DNA of 64,000 nucleotides from Ferrovibrio sp046294345 (GTDB lineage Bacteria; Pseudomonadota; Alphaproteobacteria; Ferrovibrionales; Ferrovibrionaceae): the NCBI GenBank assembly GCA_046294345.1, contig JBKBJT010000007.1:47530-111529 (forward strand), given 5' to 3'. The notes beneath the pieces were generated by a model. That model was given only the letters and a program-made list of their open reading frames with translations. It searched no databases and was not told the origin of the DNA. Both the position numbers and the translations under genes were made by a program. How positions within the stretch are numbered: the stretch's first letter is position 1; each line of letters opens with the position of its first letter. Positions 1 through 9,621 of this stretch are shown here, piece after piece.

Positions 1-640
<640 letters not shown>

Positions 641-663
641 TCGGGTAGCACCGATTGGCGATG

Positions 664-696
664 AAGGGCGGCTGCAAAGCCGCCCTTTTCGTTTTA
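664..696 (+). terminator. Rho-independent terminator after lpdA
   Basis: The arms AAGGGCGGC (664-672) and GCCGCCCTT (679-687) pair perfectly over 9 bp with a 6-nt loop. TTCGTTTT follows. It sits 24 bp after the lpdA stop and just before the next gene. Confidence 0.9.
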
Positions 697-709
697 GACT
701 CCGACTCGC

Positions 710-1588
710 ATGCCTCTCCTTGATGCAAAGATTCGCGCCGCCCTCTGGGTTTTGGGCGCGGCGCTGGCCTTTTCGCTACTCTATGCCTCGGGCAAGCTGA
801 CCGGCGGCCTGGTGCCGGCGATCCAGATCGTGTTCATCCGCTATGTCAGCGGGTTCGTCACGGTCGGCGGCATCGCGGCCGCCCGTCGAATCCCGCCACG
901 CAGCATCCTCAATACCGGCCGCCGGCATCTGCATTTCATCCGGGCGCTCTGCGGCGTGGGCGGCGGCGCCTGTTCGATCTATGGCGCCACTCACATGCCG
1001 CTGGCCGATGCCTCGGCGCTGGCCCTGCTGCAGGGCGTGTTCGTCATGGCGCTGGCCGTGCTGCTGCTGCGTGAGCGTGTCAGTCTGATGCAGGTTCTGG
1101 CCGCTGCCCTTTGTCTGGCCGGCGCCGTCGTGATCGTACGCGGCAATGCCCCCGAAGCGGCGGCAGGGTTTTCGTTTGCCATCGGCATCGCGCCGCTGGC
1201 GATGATTGCCGGCGCCTTCCTCACTGCCTGCGAGGTGATCCTGATCAAGGTGCTGTCGCGCCATGAAAGCGCGCTCTCCATGCTGCTGCATGTGAACGGC
1301 TTTGCGGCTCTGCTGCTGGTCCTGCCGATGCTGATGCTGTGGCAGTCCGTCCCGGCGTGGCAACTGGCCGCGCTCTGCCTGCTCGGGCCGATGGCCATCG
1401 CCGGCCAGATGTGCAACGTGCAGGCCTATCGCCTGGCCGATGCCGCCTGGTTGGCGCCGTTTGGCTACAGCTCGCTGATCTTCGCCGCCCTGATCGGCTG
1501 GATCGGCTTCGGCGACCTGCCCACGTTTGCCACGCTGTTGGGGGCGGGTTTGATCGTGGCCGGCGGCCTGCTGCTGATCCGGCGCTGA
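710..1588 (+). CDS. DMT-family (EamA) membrane transporter
   Basis: This inner-membrane protein of 292 residues is of the drug/metabolite transporter superfamily, which exports or imports small metabolites. The substrate cannot be told from the sequence. The protein is almost entirely hydrophobic, with about ten predicted membrane helices in two EamA repeats. The first repeat ends near residue 145 (LAGAVVIVRGNAP). The second starts near residue 155 and ends with the typical GAGLIVAGGLLLIRR. The ATG lies 14 bp after the terminator of the preceding gene, so it is probably transcribed alone. It is convergent with the following hydrolase gene. Confidence 0.85.
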   Translation: MPLLDAKIRAALWVLGAALAFSLLYASGKLTGGLVPAIQIVFIRYVSGFVTVGGIAAARRIPPRSILNTGRRHLHFIRALCGVGGGACSIYGATHMPLADASALALLQGVFVMALAVLLLRERVSLMQVLAAALCLAGAVVIVRGNAPEAAAGFSFAIGIAPLAMIAGAFLTACEVILIKVLSRHESALSMLLHVNGFAALLLVLPMLMLWQSVPAWQLAALCLLGPMAIAGQMCNVQAYRLADAAWLAPFGYSSLIFAALIGWIGFGDLPTFATLLGAGLIVAGGLLLIRR

Positions 1589-1595
1589 GCCGACG

Positions 1596-2960
1596 TCAGT
1601 AATGCAGTTCCGCGATCACCACGCGGTTGTCTGCCACCGGCCATGACTGCACGGCGATCACCTCGTCGTTGAAGCGGCACACCACGCTGCGCTGGACGGT
1701 GCCGGCCGGCAGCAGCAGGGTGGAGGTCGAGTTCACCGGAATGCCGGGCGGGATGCCGGGGCCGGGCTGACCGTCGAAGGTGACGATGTCGCCACGCGCG
1801 GTGCCGAAATAGCCGCGCGGCCGGCTAATGGTGACCGTTGAGGCCGCCGCCTTGTCCTTGTCGGTCAGCACGCCCGGGCGCAGGTGTACGATCTGCGACG
1901 AGCGTGCAAAGGGCGAGCGGTAGATATGCGTGGTCGGATGGTCGGGTGTGATCACCACGAATTCATAGGTAGCCCGACTGGAAGCGCGGAACGGGCCCCA
2001 ATAGCCATCCTCGCCCGTGGTCTGTTTGTGCACCATGGCGCGCCGTGCTCCGGTCTTGGGGTCGGTTTCGTAAACCTCCACCACGGCGCCGGCCACCGGC
2101 AGGTTGGTGCCTGCGCCGCGCACGATGTCGTTCACCTTGCCGTTCAGCAGCGGGCTGCTTTCAGCACTGATGCCGGTGGTGGCCGGCGCGTGGCCCATGA
2201 CGAATTCCCAGATCGCGGCGAAGGCCTTCGGATGGAAGGCCACCTCGCGATGGTCCAGCCCGGCCAGCACCACGTCCTTGGCGCCTTTCAGGGCCGGTCC
2301 TTCCGCCGTCACGCCGGTTGGTTGCCCGGGCATGCCCAGGGCCGCGCCATCGGCCTGCGCGAACTTGTCGGCGTTGTCGCTACGCGTGGTCATCCAGGCC
2401 ACACCGGGCACCACTTCCGACGGGCCTTCGTTGAGCTGGCGCAGGAAGGGCGAGGCGCCGTTGAACTCGCTGCCGACCAGCGCCTTGTCGGAAACCAGCA
2501 CGCCATGATTGGGCGTGCCGCACAGGATCGCGTGGCTCACATGTGCTGCGCCGCCGCCATTCTTGATGTAATTGCGGATGGCGTTGCCGCCGCGCGAGGA
2601 GCCGACCAGCACCACCTTCGGCGCGCCGGTGCGCCGTTTGGCCTCGGCCACGAAGGCGGCGAGCTGTTCGCGCTGGTCGGTCGAGGACGAACGATAGGCC
2701 TGGTAGGTGGCATCCACGCTGCGCGCCAGCGGATAGGGGAAGTCGATGGCGAACAGGCGGTCGGTATCAAAGCCGTTGCTTTCCCAGCGCCAGAAGGTGG
2801 TGTGCCAGAGCGCGGCTGTATCACCGTTGCCATGAACGAACACGATGGGCGCTGCCTGGTCGTAGCGCGTGGCACAGCCGGGCAGGGCGGTCGAGAGCCC
2901 CAGGGCGGCGGAACCAGCCAGGAAGTGGCGACGGGTGAGGGTGGGCTGACGGATCGACAT
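1596..2960 (-). CDS. Tat-exported alpha/beta hydrolase, probable lipoprotein
   Basis: This predicted exported esterase or lipase-like hydrolase has about 454 residues. The start at 2960 is preferred over a longer frame because it puts AGGGAA just upstream and begins with a twin-arginine signal (TRRHFLAG). A possible lipobox cysteine follows (ALPGC). An alpha/beta hydrolase fold follows, with the oxyanion motif VFVHGNGDT and the nucleophile elbow VGSSRGGN near residue 145. The C-terminal ~160 residues look like immunoglobulin-like or carboxypeptidase-regulatory domains (for example VAGAVVEVYETD), an unusual addition for a simple esterase. The natural substrate is unknown. It is divergent from the MFS gene. 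Confidence 0.8.
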   Translation of the reverse strand: MSIRQPTLTRRHFLAGSAALGLSTALPGCATRYDQAAPIVFVHGNGDTAALWHTTFWRWESNGFDTDRLFAIDFPYPLARSVDATYQAYRSSSTDQREQLAAFVAEAKRRTGAPKVVLVGSSRGGNAIRNYIKNGGGAAHVSHAILCGTPNHGVLVSDKALVGSEFNGASPFLRQLNEGPSEVVPGVAWMTTRSDNADKFAQADGAALGMPGQPTGVTAEGPALKGAKDVVLAGLDHREVAFHPKAFAAIWEFVMGHAPATTGISAESSPLLNGKVNDIVRGAGTNLPVAGAVVEVYETDPKTGARRAMVHKQTTGEDGYWGPFRASSRATYEFVVITPDHPTTHIYRSPFARSSQIVHLRPGVLTDKDKAAASTVTISRPRGYFGTARGDIVTFDGQPGPGIPPGIPVNSTSTLLLPAGTVQRSVVCRFNDEVIAVQSWPVADNRVVIAELHY

Positions 2961-3078
2961 GGCGTTTCCCTGATCATGTGCCGAGGCTTGGGCCGGCAAG
3001 CGGTTGCCTCTGGCGGTTTAGGCGAGATCGGTGAATACTGTGTGACAACGATATCATGTTCCTCCCTTCCCGCCAGCC

Positions 3079-4287
3079 ATGTCCTCGCGTCGCCTGATTC
3101 TGCTGCTCTCCGCGCTGGAGGTGCTGGCGATTCTGCCCATCGCCAGCTTTCCCGCGCTGTTGCCCGATTTCATTGCCGTCTGGGGTCTCACCAACACCGA
3201 AGCCGGCTGGATCGCCGGCGTGTATTACTTGGGCTACATGCTGCTGGTGACCCCGGCGGTGATGCTGACCGATCGCATCGATGCCCGGCTGATTTTCATT
3301 ATCGGCAGCGCCGTCACCGGCATCAGCACCCTGGCTTTCGCGGCTTTCGCCGATGGTTTCTGGTCGGGCCTGCTGCTGCGCGCCATCGGTGGTGCCGGGC
3401 AGGCTGCCGTCTACATGCCCGGCCTGCGTGCGCTGACCGACCGGCTGAAGGGCGGCGAGCAGAGCCGTGCCGTCACTTTCTATACCGCCAGCTATTCCAT
3501 CGCCATTTCGCTCAGCTTCACCATCACCGGCCTGCTGGCCGAATGGTATGGCTGGCGCTGGAGCTTCGCTGGCATCGGTCTGGGCAGCCTGGTTGCCGCC
3601 ATTCTTGCCTGGGCCCTGCTCAAACCGCAGACGCCTCCTGGCGCGAAGGCCAGTGCGGGTTTCGTACTTCGTCCGGTGCTGCGTAACCGCGATGCCATGG
3701 GCTATATCATCGGTTATGCCGCCCATGGTTTCGAACTCACCGCCATGCGCGCCTGGGTCACGGCATTTTTCGTCTTCGTGCTGGCGCGCGATGCAGCCTT
3801 TGCTGCCAGCCTGCCCAGCCCCACCGTGCTGGCCGCCATCGTCACCCTGATCGGCCTGCCGGCCAGCCTGCTGGGCAACGAGCTGGCGCTGAAGATCGGC
3901 CGTCGCCGCGCCCTGATCCTGATCATGGGAATCTCGGGCATCATGGGTGTGCTGATGGGCTTCACGGCGCTACTACCCGCCTGGGTATCGCTGCTCTATT
4001 GCGCGGTCTATTTCATTTTCATCTGCGGGGATTCCGGTGCGCTCACGTCCGGCATGATGGCTGCCGCCGAACCCGAGCATCGCGGCTCCACCATGGCGCT
4101 GCATTCCGCGCTGGGTTTCGGTATCTCGGTGCTGGGCCCGCTTTGCGTCGGCCTCGCGCTCGACCAGGCGGAACGTCTGTTCGACGGTCAGGGCGTGGCA
4201 AGCTGGGGCATCGGCCTGGCTGTGATGGGAATTGGTGCGCTGATTGGTCCGCTCGCTTTGTACTGGGCCGGCCGCCGCGCAGTCTGA
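3079..4287 (+). CDS. MFS transporter
   Basis: This major facilitator superfamily permease has 402 residues and twelve predicted membrane helices. The loop between helices 2 and 3 carries a relaxed form of the MFS signature (VMLTDRIDARLI). A repeat of this appears in the second half near LALKIGRRRAL. Helix 1 starts directly at the N-terminus (LILLLSALEVLAILPIASFPALL, residues about 5-27). The substrate is not evident. It is transcribed divergently from the Tat-exported hydrolase, with only about 120 bp between them, so the two may be co-regulated (inference). Several long frames on the other strand here are GC-driven shadows. Confidence 0.85.
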   Translation: MSSRRLILLLSALEVLAILPIASFPALLPDFIAVWGLTNTEAGWIAGVYYLGYMLLVTPAVMLTDRIDARLIFIIGSAVTGISTLAFAAFADGFWSGLLLRAIGGAGQAAVYMPGLRALTDRLKGGEQSRAVTFYTASYSIAISLSFTITGLLAEWYGWRWSFAGIGLGSLVAAILAWALLKPQTPPGAKASAGFVLRPVLRNRDAMGYIIGYAAHGFELTAMRAWVTAFFVFVLARDAAFAASLPSPTVLAAIVTLIGLPASLLGNELALKIGRRRALILIMGISGIMGVLMGFTALLPAWVSLLYCAVYFIFICGDSGALTSGMMAAAEPEHRGSTMALHSALGFGISVLGPLCVGLALDQAERLFDGQGVASWGIGLAVMGIGALIGPLALYWAGRRAV

Positions 4288-4378
4288 GTTCGCGGATAGT
4301 GTAACGCCAATACCTGCATTGACCGTATCGGGACGATCCGGTCTAATCCGCTGATCGTCGTTCAACCGCGAGCGTGGC

Positions 4379-4663
4379 ATGTGCCAGCGTTGCCAGATGC
4401 AGTCCGATGCCGACCTGATGGAACTGTCAGGCCAGATCGGCACGCCGGACTGGCAGCGGCAATTCAAACAGCAGCGCATCCTCGACCTGCTCGCGCTCAT
4501 CGAACATCCCGAAGCCCTGCCGCCCGGCGATGCCCTGCGCGTCGGCCAGGAAATCCTCGTCCTGCTGGACGAGATCGGCGAGGGCGCCGAAGCCGAAGCC
4601 CTGCTGTCGGGCCTGCCGCGCCTGCGCGCCGGCAATGCGCCGGCCTTCAGGGAATACAAGTGA
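4379..4663 (+). CDS. Small hypothetical protein
   Basis: This is a 94-residue acidic, leucine-rich protein with no recognised family. It starts with a CxxC (MCQRCQ) and then looks mainly helical (QQRILDLLALIEHPEAL and QEILVLLDEIGEGAEAEALL). There is no signal peptide or membrane segment. It ends 31 bp before the M20 peptidase gene on the same strand, so co-transcription is likely. Internal methionines near 4397 and 4418 are possible alternative starts. The amino acid composition is more protein-like in this frame than in the overlapping frames, but homology is untested. Confidence 0.5.
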   Translation: MCQRCQMQSDADLMELSGQIGTPDWQRQFKQQRILDLLALIEHPEALPPGDALRVGQEILVLLDEIGEGAEAEALLSGLPRLRAGNAPAFREYK

Positions 4664-4694
4664 TCCTGCCTCTCCAACTCCGGACCCGTCATCC

Positions 4695-5972
4695 ATGAAC
4701 GCTCCTGCCCGCACCAGCCTCGCGCCCCAGAAAGCCGCCGTCTTCGCCAGGATCGATGCCCTGATGCCGGAGCTGGAGAAGATCTATATCGATCTGCACA
4801 AGCATCCCGAGCTGTCGATGCAGGAAATCCGCACGGCCGGTATTGCCGCGGCGTGGCTCGACAAGCATGGCTTCGAGGTACATCCCGGCGTGGGCAAGAC
4901 CGGCGTGGTCGGCCTGCTGAAGAACGGCGATGGTCCGGTGATCCTGCTGCGCGCCGACATGGATGGCCTGCCGGTGAAGGAAAAGACCGGCCTGCCTTTC
5001 GCCAGTGAGCAGACCGGCACCGACCGTTTCGGTCAGTCGGTGTCGATCATGCATGCCTGCGGGCATGACTTTCACGTCACCTGGCTGATGGCGGTATGCA
5101 AGCTGTTGTCGGAAGCGCGCGATACCTGGAAGGGCACGGTGATGGCTGTGTTTCAGCCTGCCGAGGAAACCGGCGCCGGTGCCCGCGCCATGCTGGAAGA
5201 CGGCATGGTAAAGCGCTTCCCCAAGCCGACGGTTTCGCTGGGCCAGCATGTCGTGCCGCTGCCTGCCGGCCGCATCGGCTACAAGTCGGGTGTGGCGATG
5301 TCGGCCGCCGACAGCTGGGAAGTGAAGCTGTTCGGCCGCGGCGCCCATGGATCCAAGCCGCAGAACAGCATCGATCCTGTGGTGATGGCCTCGGCAACGG
5401 TGATGCGGCTGCAGACCGTGGTGTCGCGCGAGGTGGCGATGGCCGACAGTGCCGTGGTCACCGTCGGCACCATCCAGTCCGGCTTCAACGAGAACGTGAT
5501 CCCCGATGAAGCGCTGCTGCGCCTCAATATCCGTACCTTCAAGGAAAACGTGCGCCAGCGCGTGCTCGCTTCGGTCCGGCGTATCATCGAGGCAGAAGCC
5601 CAGGCCTCCGGCGCGCCGAAGCCGCCCGAATTCTCGGTGATCAGCCAGTTCCCGCTCACCTTCAATGACGAAGCCGCCACCGCGCGTACGGTGGACGGCA
5701 TGAAGGGCTGGTTCGGCGGCGACCGCGTCGTGGCGGTGGAAGCGGCTTCCGGCAGCGAGGATTTTGGCCTGTTCGGCACGGCCTGGAACGTGCCATCGGT
5801 CTTCTGGGTGATCGGCGGTACCGATCCGGAGCTTTTCGACAAGGCGATGAACGGCGACGACCCCGGCGCGATGCCGGTCAACCATTCCCCCTTCTATGCG
5901 CCGGTGCTGCATCCCACGCTGCGCACGGGTGTGGAGGCGATGCTGGCCGTGGCCTATACCTGGCTGGACTAG
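4695..5972 (+). CDS. M20 family amidohydrolase (hippurate hydrolase / HipO-like)
   Basis: This metal-dependent amidohydrolase has 425 residues and probably removes N-acyl groups from amino acids. The start at 4695 gives the usual family N-terminus (IYIDLHKHPELSMQE). Metal-binding motifs are present in order: LLRADMDGLPV near residue 90, MHACGHDFH near 118 and FQPAEETGAGA near 154. The dimerisation domain includes GRGAHGSKPQ. A final metal-ligand region is seen near ASGSEDFGLFG. No signal peptide is visible, so it is probably cytoplasmic. The stop codon overlaps that of the convergent DUF2063 gene by two bases. Confidence 0.9.
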   Translation: MNAPARTSLAPQKAAVFARIDALMPELEKIYIDLHKHPELSMQEIRTAGIAAAWLDKHGFEVHPGVGKTGVVGLLKNGDGPVILLRADMDGLPVKEKTGLPFASEQTGTDRFGQSVSIMHACGHDFHVTWLMAVCKLLSEARDTWKGTVMAVFQPAEETGAGARAMLEDGMVKRFPKPTVSLGQHVVPLPAGRIGYKSGVAMSAADSWEVKLFGRGAHGSKPQNSIDPVVMASATVMRLQTVVSREVAMADSAVVTVGTIQSGFNENVIPDEALLRLNIRTFKENVRQRVLASVRRIIEAEAQASGAPKPPEFSVISQFPLTFNDEAATARTVDGMKGWFGGDRVVAVEAASGSEDFGLFGTAWNVPSVFWVIGGTDPELFDKAMNGDDPGAMPVNHSPFYAPVLHPTLRTGVEAMLAVAYTWLD

Positions 5973-6736
5973 CCGATATCCTCGGGCCGCGCGAAGACGC
6001 CGCCATCCAGCATCCAGCTGAAACTGGCGGGGAAGTCGAAATCGCTGCCGCTTGAGGCCGCCAGCGCGGCAAGCCCCAGCGATGCACCACCCGCGATCTC
6101 GGCCAGGAAGCGGTCTTCGCCATGATCCAGCTTTTGCCAGCGCACGGTGATGCCCTGGCGCCAGACCAGCAGGCGTTCGCCGCTGCCGATCAGCTGGATG
6201 CGGTCGACAAAGGGTGCTTCGGGCTGGTGTACCTGCCAGATCTCGCTGACCGGGAAGGGCGTGGAAAGCCGCTGCGCCGAAGGATGCAGGGGCAGCACCA
6301 GCTGCGCCGTGGCATCCGTGTCGGGCAGGTCTTCCGGTCGCAGCAATGACATATCTTCCGCATGCTCGGCCATGTTCAGCGCCCATTCGAAGGCGGCGAT
6401 ATCGGGCAGGTAATGATGACCGGCCAGATCGGGCAGGGCGGCGAGGAAGGTCGGAAAGCCGGCGCCGTAGAGATGCAGGATCGGCGAGCGCGGCGGATCG
6501 TAGATCAGGTAGTCGCGCGCCGTCTGGGCGAAGAAGGCTTCGCCAACCAGGGCCCGGGTGACCGGAAACGTCGCAGCGATGGCATCCAGCAGCCCGGCAC
6601 GGAAGCGGTTGGCGTAGACCTGCAGGCGGCCCTCGGCCGGGATCGCATCGCCGATCACCTTTTCGGCGATGGTGTAAAGCGAGCCTGTCAGGGCCTCGGC
6701 GAATTCCCGCTGCAGGTCAAGCTGCGCGCTCATCAT
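5969..6736 (-). CDS. DUF2063 / BufC-like partner protein (no precursor nearby)
   Basis: This protein of about 255 residues belongs to the DUF2063 family. Its members act as partners of DUF692/MNIO enzymes and are thought to help bind the RiPP precursor. The N-terminal domain is typical (LQVYANRFRAGLLDAIAATFPVTRALVG). It is followed by YLIYDPPRSPILHLYG and the conserved YLPDIAAFEWAL. The C-terminal half is more variable. The gene overlaps the upstream DUF692 gene by 20 bp, which suggests translational coupling. Two adjacent ATG codons (6736 and 6733) are both possible starts. No small cysteine-rich precursor gene is seen next to the pair, unlike the cluster at 40.3 kb. Confidence 0.8.
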   Translation of the reverse strand: MMSAQLDLQREFAEALTGSLYTIAEKVIGDAIPAEGRLQVYANRFRAGLLDAIAATFPVTRALVGEAFFAQTARDYLIYDPPRSPILHLYGAGFPTFLAALPDLAGHHYLPDIAAFEWALNMAEHAEDMSLLRPEDLPDTDATAQLVLPLHPSAQRLSTPFPVSEIWQVHQPEAPFVDRIQLIGSGERLLVWRQGITVRWQKLDHGEDRFLAEIAGGASLGLAALAASSGSDFDFPASFSWMLDGGVFARPEDIG

Positions 6737-7670
6737 CCGTCTCTGTAGCAGTGTCGTCGGGTGTGGTGCTGGGCCGCAGGGCGGCGGCGCGCTGGCGTTC
6801 GGCATGGCGCGCTTCGGCCACCAGGTGATCCAGCGGCGGCAGGTTGCTATCCCATTCCAGCAACGTGGCGGCATGGGGAAAGCGCTGCACCGCGCTGGCA
6901 TAGAGCCGCCAGACCGGCTCGGCGACCAGCGCACCGTGATCGTCGATCAGCAGCGCCCGCTCGTCGGCCTGGATTTCGCTGTGGCCGGCCAGGCGGATCT
7001 GGTGTACGGCCGTGGCCGGCAGGCTGTCGAGATAGGCATCCGCCACCGCCGGCGCCGCCTCGCGTCCGACATGGTTCACGCTGGAGATATACAGGTTGTT
7101 CACGTCGCACAGGATGCCGCAGCCGCATTGCTGGCTCAGGCGGGTGAGAAAGTCGGCTTCGGCGATATGGCTGTCGCGGAACCGCAGATAGGTGGCCGGA
7201 TTGGCCATCAGGATCGGCCGGTTCAGCCGGCTCTGCACGATGTCGACATTGCGACGGCAGGTTTCCAGGCTTTCCAGGGTATAGGGCAGGGGCAGGCGGT
7301 CGTTGTAGTAGCGGCCGTCGATCCCGGTCCAGGCCAGATGCTCGGAAACCTGTGCCGGTTCCAGCCACTCCACCAGCCGGGCCAGCCGCTCCAGATGATC
7401 CTGGTCGGGTAGTTCGCTGCCGGCCAGCCCCAGCCCGGTGCCCTGCACTGTCACCGGCCAGAGGGCCCTGGCCTGCTCAAGGTAATAGCGCGCCGCACCG
7501 CCGCCCATATAGGTTTCGGCATGGATATCCAGCCAGCCGACCGGTGGCCGGTTTTCCAGCAGATCATGGTGATGGGGTGGTCGCAGGCCGATGCCGACCC
7601 GCTCCGGCGCCAGGACAGTCGGCCGCGACGAAGCCTGATCCCGTTCGGCAATCGGCTTCAGGTCGGTCAT
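6717..7670 (-). CDS. DUF692/MNIO-family protein lacking several conserved residues
   Basis: This protein of about 317 residues has the TIM-barrel DUF692 fold of multinuclear non-haem iron oxidative enzymes, which modify cysteines in RiPP precursors. Family landmarks are present: GIGLRP, VSEHLAW, LCDVNNLYISS, RLAGH, IDDHG and LLEWD. Compared with the paralogue at 40.6 kb, three conserved positions differ. HG in VVLHGVSL is QG (VTVQGTGL), the Glu of LLENVSSY is Ala (LMANPATY), and the first His of QIHLAGH is Arg (QIRLAGH). These positions are likely metal ligands or active-site neighbours (inference), so it may be inactive or altered. The C-terminal 20 residues are acidic and disordered. The start at 7670 fits the family. 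Confidence 0.85.
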   Translation of the reverse strand: MTDLKPIAERDQASSRPTVLAPERVGIGLRPPHHHDLLENRPPVGWLDIHAETYMGGGAARYYLEQARALWPVTVQGTGLGLAGSELPDQDHLERLARLVEWLEPAQVSEHLAWTGIDGRYYNDRLPLPYTLESLETCRRNVDIVQSRLNRPILMANPATYLRFRDSHIAEADFLTRLSQQCGCGILCDVNNLYISSVNHVGREAAPAVADAYLDSLPATAVHQIRLAGHSEIQADERALLIDDHGALVAEPVWRLYASAVQRFPHAATLLEWDSNLPPLDHLVAEARHAERQRAAALRPSTTPDDTATETDDERAA

Positions 7671-7796
7671 GGCACGCTGCTGATCACGAGAAATGTCCCG
7701 CACCGGTGGTTTTCGGCGCCGCAGGATGTCGGCGCCGGACTGCAAGTGTACCATTCCGGACGGGAAAAAAACTGCCGAGTTCAGCGGGAAATCAGA

Positions 7797-8576
7797 TCAA
7801 CCAGCGGTTTCTTCCACAGGCCGGTTGTCGTTTGCCGGCAGACCAAGCCGTCCCAGCCCAGGCAGTTTCAGGGCAGGGCGCAGGATATCGACGCCGATGG
7901 TCAGCCCCAGCAGATTCAGTTCCAGCCCCTCACGCATGGCGGCGGTGATGCCGGCCAGGCCGAACAGCGACACCTGCCAGCCGGTGCCGCTGGGGGCGCG
8001 TGCGATCAGCCGGTCGCTGCCGATCCAGTCCTTGCCCACGGCGGTCGGCGGCAGTTCGAGGCCCAGTTCGGGGACCTCGCGGGCCAGATAGGCGATGAAG
8101 CTGTTCGAATTCGGCCCTGGCCAGATCACATAGCCGTCGCGGTAGGGATACCGTTCGGCAGCCGCGATCAGCAGCGGAATGGCGGCGGCGGCTTCCGCTC
8201 CGCGCAGGTCATGCAGCAGTTCCGGGGGATTGCCCGCCCAGTAGCCATCGGGCACCCGCTGGCTGACGCGCACCGGCGAACCGCCCCAGCCCACCACCTC
8301 GTAGCGCGTATAGCCCGCCGCACCGGCCGGCTTCACCACCAGCCAGGTATGGACCGCGAAGGCCCCGCGCCAGCCCCAGACCCGGGCGGCATAAACCTGC
8401 ACCACGGCGTCTTTCACCGTCAGGGGATCGGGTGCCAGGCCGGTGGAATCCCAGCGGCTGGTCGACCAGTGTTTGCGTTCGGCCGTGGCGACGCTGACGC
8501 CGCTGGCCATCAGCGGCATCGCGATCAGGGCCAGGAAGCCGGCCAGGATGAAGCGGGATATGCGTCGGGATTTCAT
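7797..8576 (-). CDS. DUF3750 domain-containing membrane-anchored protein
   Basis: This protein of 259 residues matches the DUF3750 family, whose function is unknown. An N-terminal membrane segment or signal (FILAGFLALIAMPLMASG, residues about 9-26) precedes the domain. Conserved features include VQVYAARVWGWRGAFAVHTW, YEVVGWG and YVIWPGPNSNSFIAYL, which suggest an enzyme-like fold resembling a permuted peptidase. That reading is inference only. The start at 8576 places the hydrophobic segment at the N-terminus. It lies downstream of xerC on the same strand, 64 bp after it, and about 125 bp before the DUF692 gene. Confidence 0.75.
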   Translation of the reverse strand: MKSRRISRFILAGFLALIAMPLMASGVSVATAERKHWSTSRWDSTGLAPDPLTVKDAVVQVYAARVWGWRGAFAVHTWLVVKPAGAAGYTRYEVVGWGGSPVRVSQRVPDGYWAGNPPELLHDLRGAEAAAAIPLLIAAAERYPYRDGYVIWPGPNSNSFIAYLAREVPELGLELPPTAVGKDWIGSDRLIARAPSGTGWQVSLFGLAGITAAMREGLELNLLGLTIGVDILRPALKLPGLGRLGLPANDNRPVEETAG

Positions 8577-8640
8577 GTCTGCCTGCCAGTAAGGATAGGC
8601 TGGCTGGCGATTGTGGCAATGGCAGGGCGGCAAACGGTGT

Positions 8641-9621
8641 TTAGGTTTCGGCTCTGGCCCGTGGATGCGCGCTGCCATAGACACGCAGCAGGGCCTCGGC
8701 ATCCACCTCGGTATAGCGCTGGGTGGTGGCCAGCGAGGCATGGCCCAGAAGTTCCTGGATGGTGCGCAGGTCGCCGCCGGCCGCCAGCAGATGTGTGGCG
8801 AAGGAATGGCGCAGGGCATGGGGTGTTGCGGTCTCGGGCAGGTTCAGGGCGCGGCGGGCGTTGCGCATGGCCTTCTGCACGATGGCCGGGTCCAGCCGCT
8901 TGCCGCGTGCGCCGTAGAAAAGCGGCGTGCCCTTGGCGATCGGCCAGGGGCAGAGCTTCGCGTATTCGGCAATCGCCTGCCGCACAACGGGCAGAATCGG
9001 CACCAGGCGCTGCTTGTTGCCCTTGCCGGTCACCGTCAGGCTGTCGCCTTTCGGAATCTGGTCGCCGTTCAGGCCCAGCGCCTCGCCCAGGCGCAGACCG
9101 GCACCCCACAGCAGCGTCAGGATCGCCGCGTCGCGCGCCTGCAGCCAGGGCTCGGCGGCGAACTCTTCCGCGGTGTCGATCATCTCCTGCGCCGCCGGCA
9201 CGCTCAGCGGCTTGGGCACGCTGTGCGGCCGCTTGGGGCTGCGCAGCAGACTGATGGCAGCGGTCTCCACCTGGCCGTCGCGCTGCAGACGGCGGAAGAA
9301 ACTGCGCACGGCGCTTAAATTGCGCGCCAGCGACGTGGCTTCCAGCCCGTCCTTGCGGCGATGGCTGGAATAGGCGCGGAAATCGCTCAGCCGCAGGGCG
9401 CGCAGATCGTCCAGCGAGGCCGCGCCGCCCAGATGCTCGCTCAAAAAGGCGAAGAAACCGGCCAGGTCTTGGCCGTAGGCGCGCAGGGTGTGGTGCGAGA
9501 AACGTTTTTCCTTGGCCAGCCAGCGATACCAGTTTTCAGCTGCGGCTTTCGCGTCGTCGGCCGCCAGAAAAAACGGCAACCGCTCGTCGTCGTCGGTTAC
9601 GGCTGCGGCAGGTCGAGCCAT
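8641..9621 (-). CDS. xerC: Tyrosine recombinase XerC
   Basis: This site-specific recombinase of 326 residues resolves chromosome dimers at dif together with XerD. The N-terminal SAM-like core-binding domain spans about residues 20-110 (WLAKEKRFSHHTLRAY). The catalytic domain follows with the full set of active residues: Arg in GAGLRLGEAL, Lys in TVTGKGNKQR, His and Arg in HALRHSFATHLL, His in LLGHASLATTQ, and the nucleophile Tyr in RYTEVD. The first 25 bases overlap the end of the upstream DUF484 gene, a pairing that is conserved in proteobacteria. The length is normal for a chromosomal XerC, so this is not a mobile-element integrase. Confidence 0.95.
   Translation of the reverse strand: MARPAAAVTDDDERLPFFLAADDAKAAAENWYRWLAKEKRFSHHTLRAYGQDLAGFFAFLSEHLGGAASLDDLRALRLSDFRAYSSHRRKDGLEATSLARNLSAVRSFFRRLQRDGQVETAAISLLRSPKRPHSVPKPLSVPAAQEMIDTAEEFAAEPWLQARDAAILTLLWGAGLRLGEALGLNGDQIPKGDSLTVTGKGNKQRLVPILPVVRQAIAEYAKLCPWPIAKGTPLFYGARGKRLDPAIVQKAMRNARRALNLPETATPHALRHSFATHLLAAGGDLRTIQELLGHASLATTQRYTEVDAEALLRVYGSAHPRARAET

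Noticed and set aside
1884..3686. Long plus-strand frame of 600 codons
   Set aside because: It is antisense to the Tat hydrolase and out of frame with the MFS gene; its protein has a His/Gly/Ala-rich composition typical of shadow frames in GC-rich DNA.
4295..4325. GTAACG in the gap before the 94-residue gene as a second SigF-type site
   Set aside because: The CGAA element is not found 16 bp downstream.
7521..9254. Plus-strand frame of 577 codons
   Set aside because: It is antisense to the DUF692, DUF3750 and xerC genes, all with motifs.
8641..9621. xerC considered as a mobile-element integrase
   Set aside because: Its length, motifs and overlap with DUF484 are those of the chromosomal XerC.
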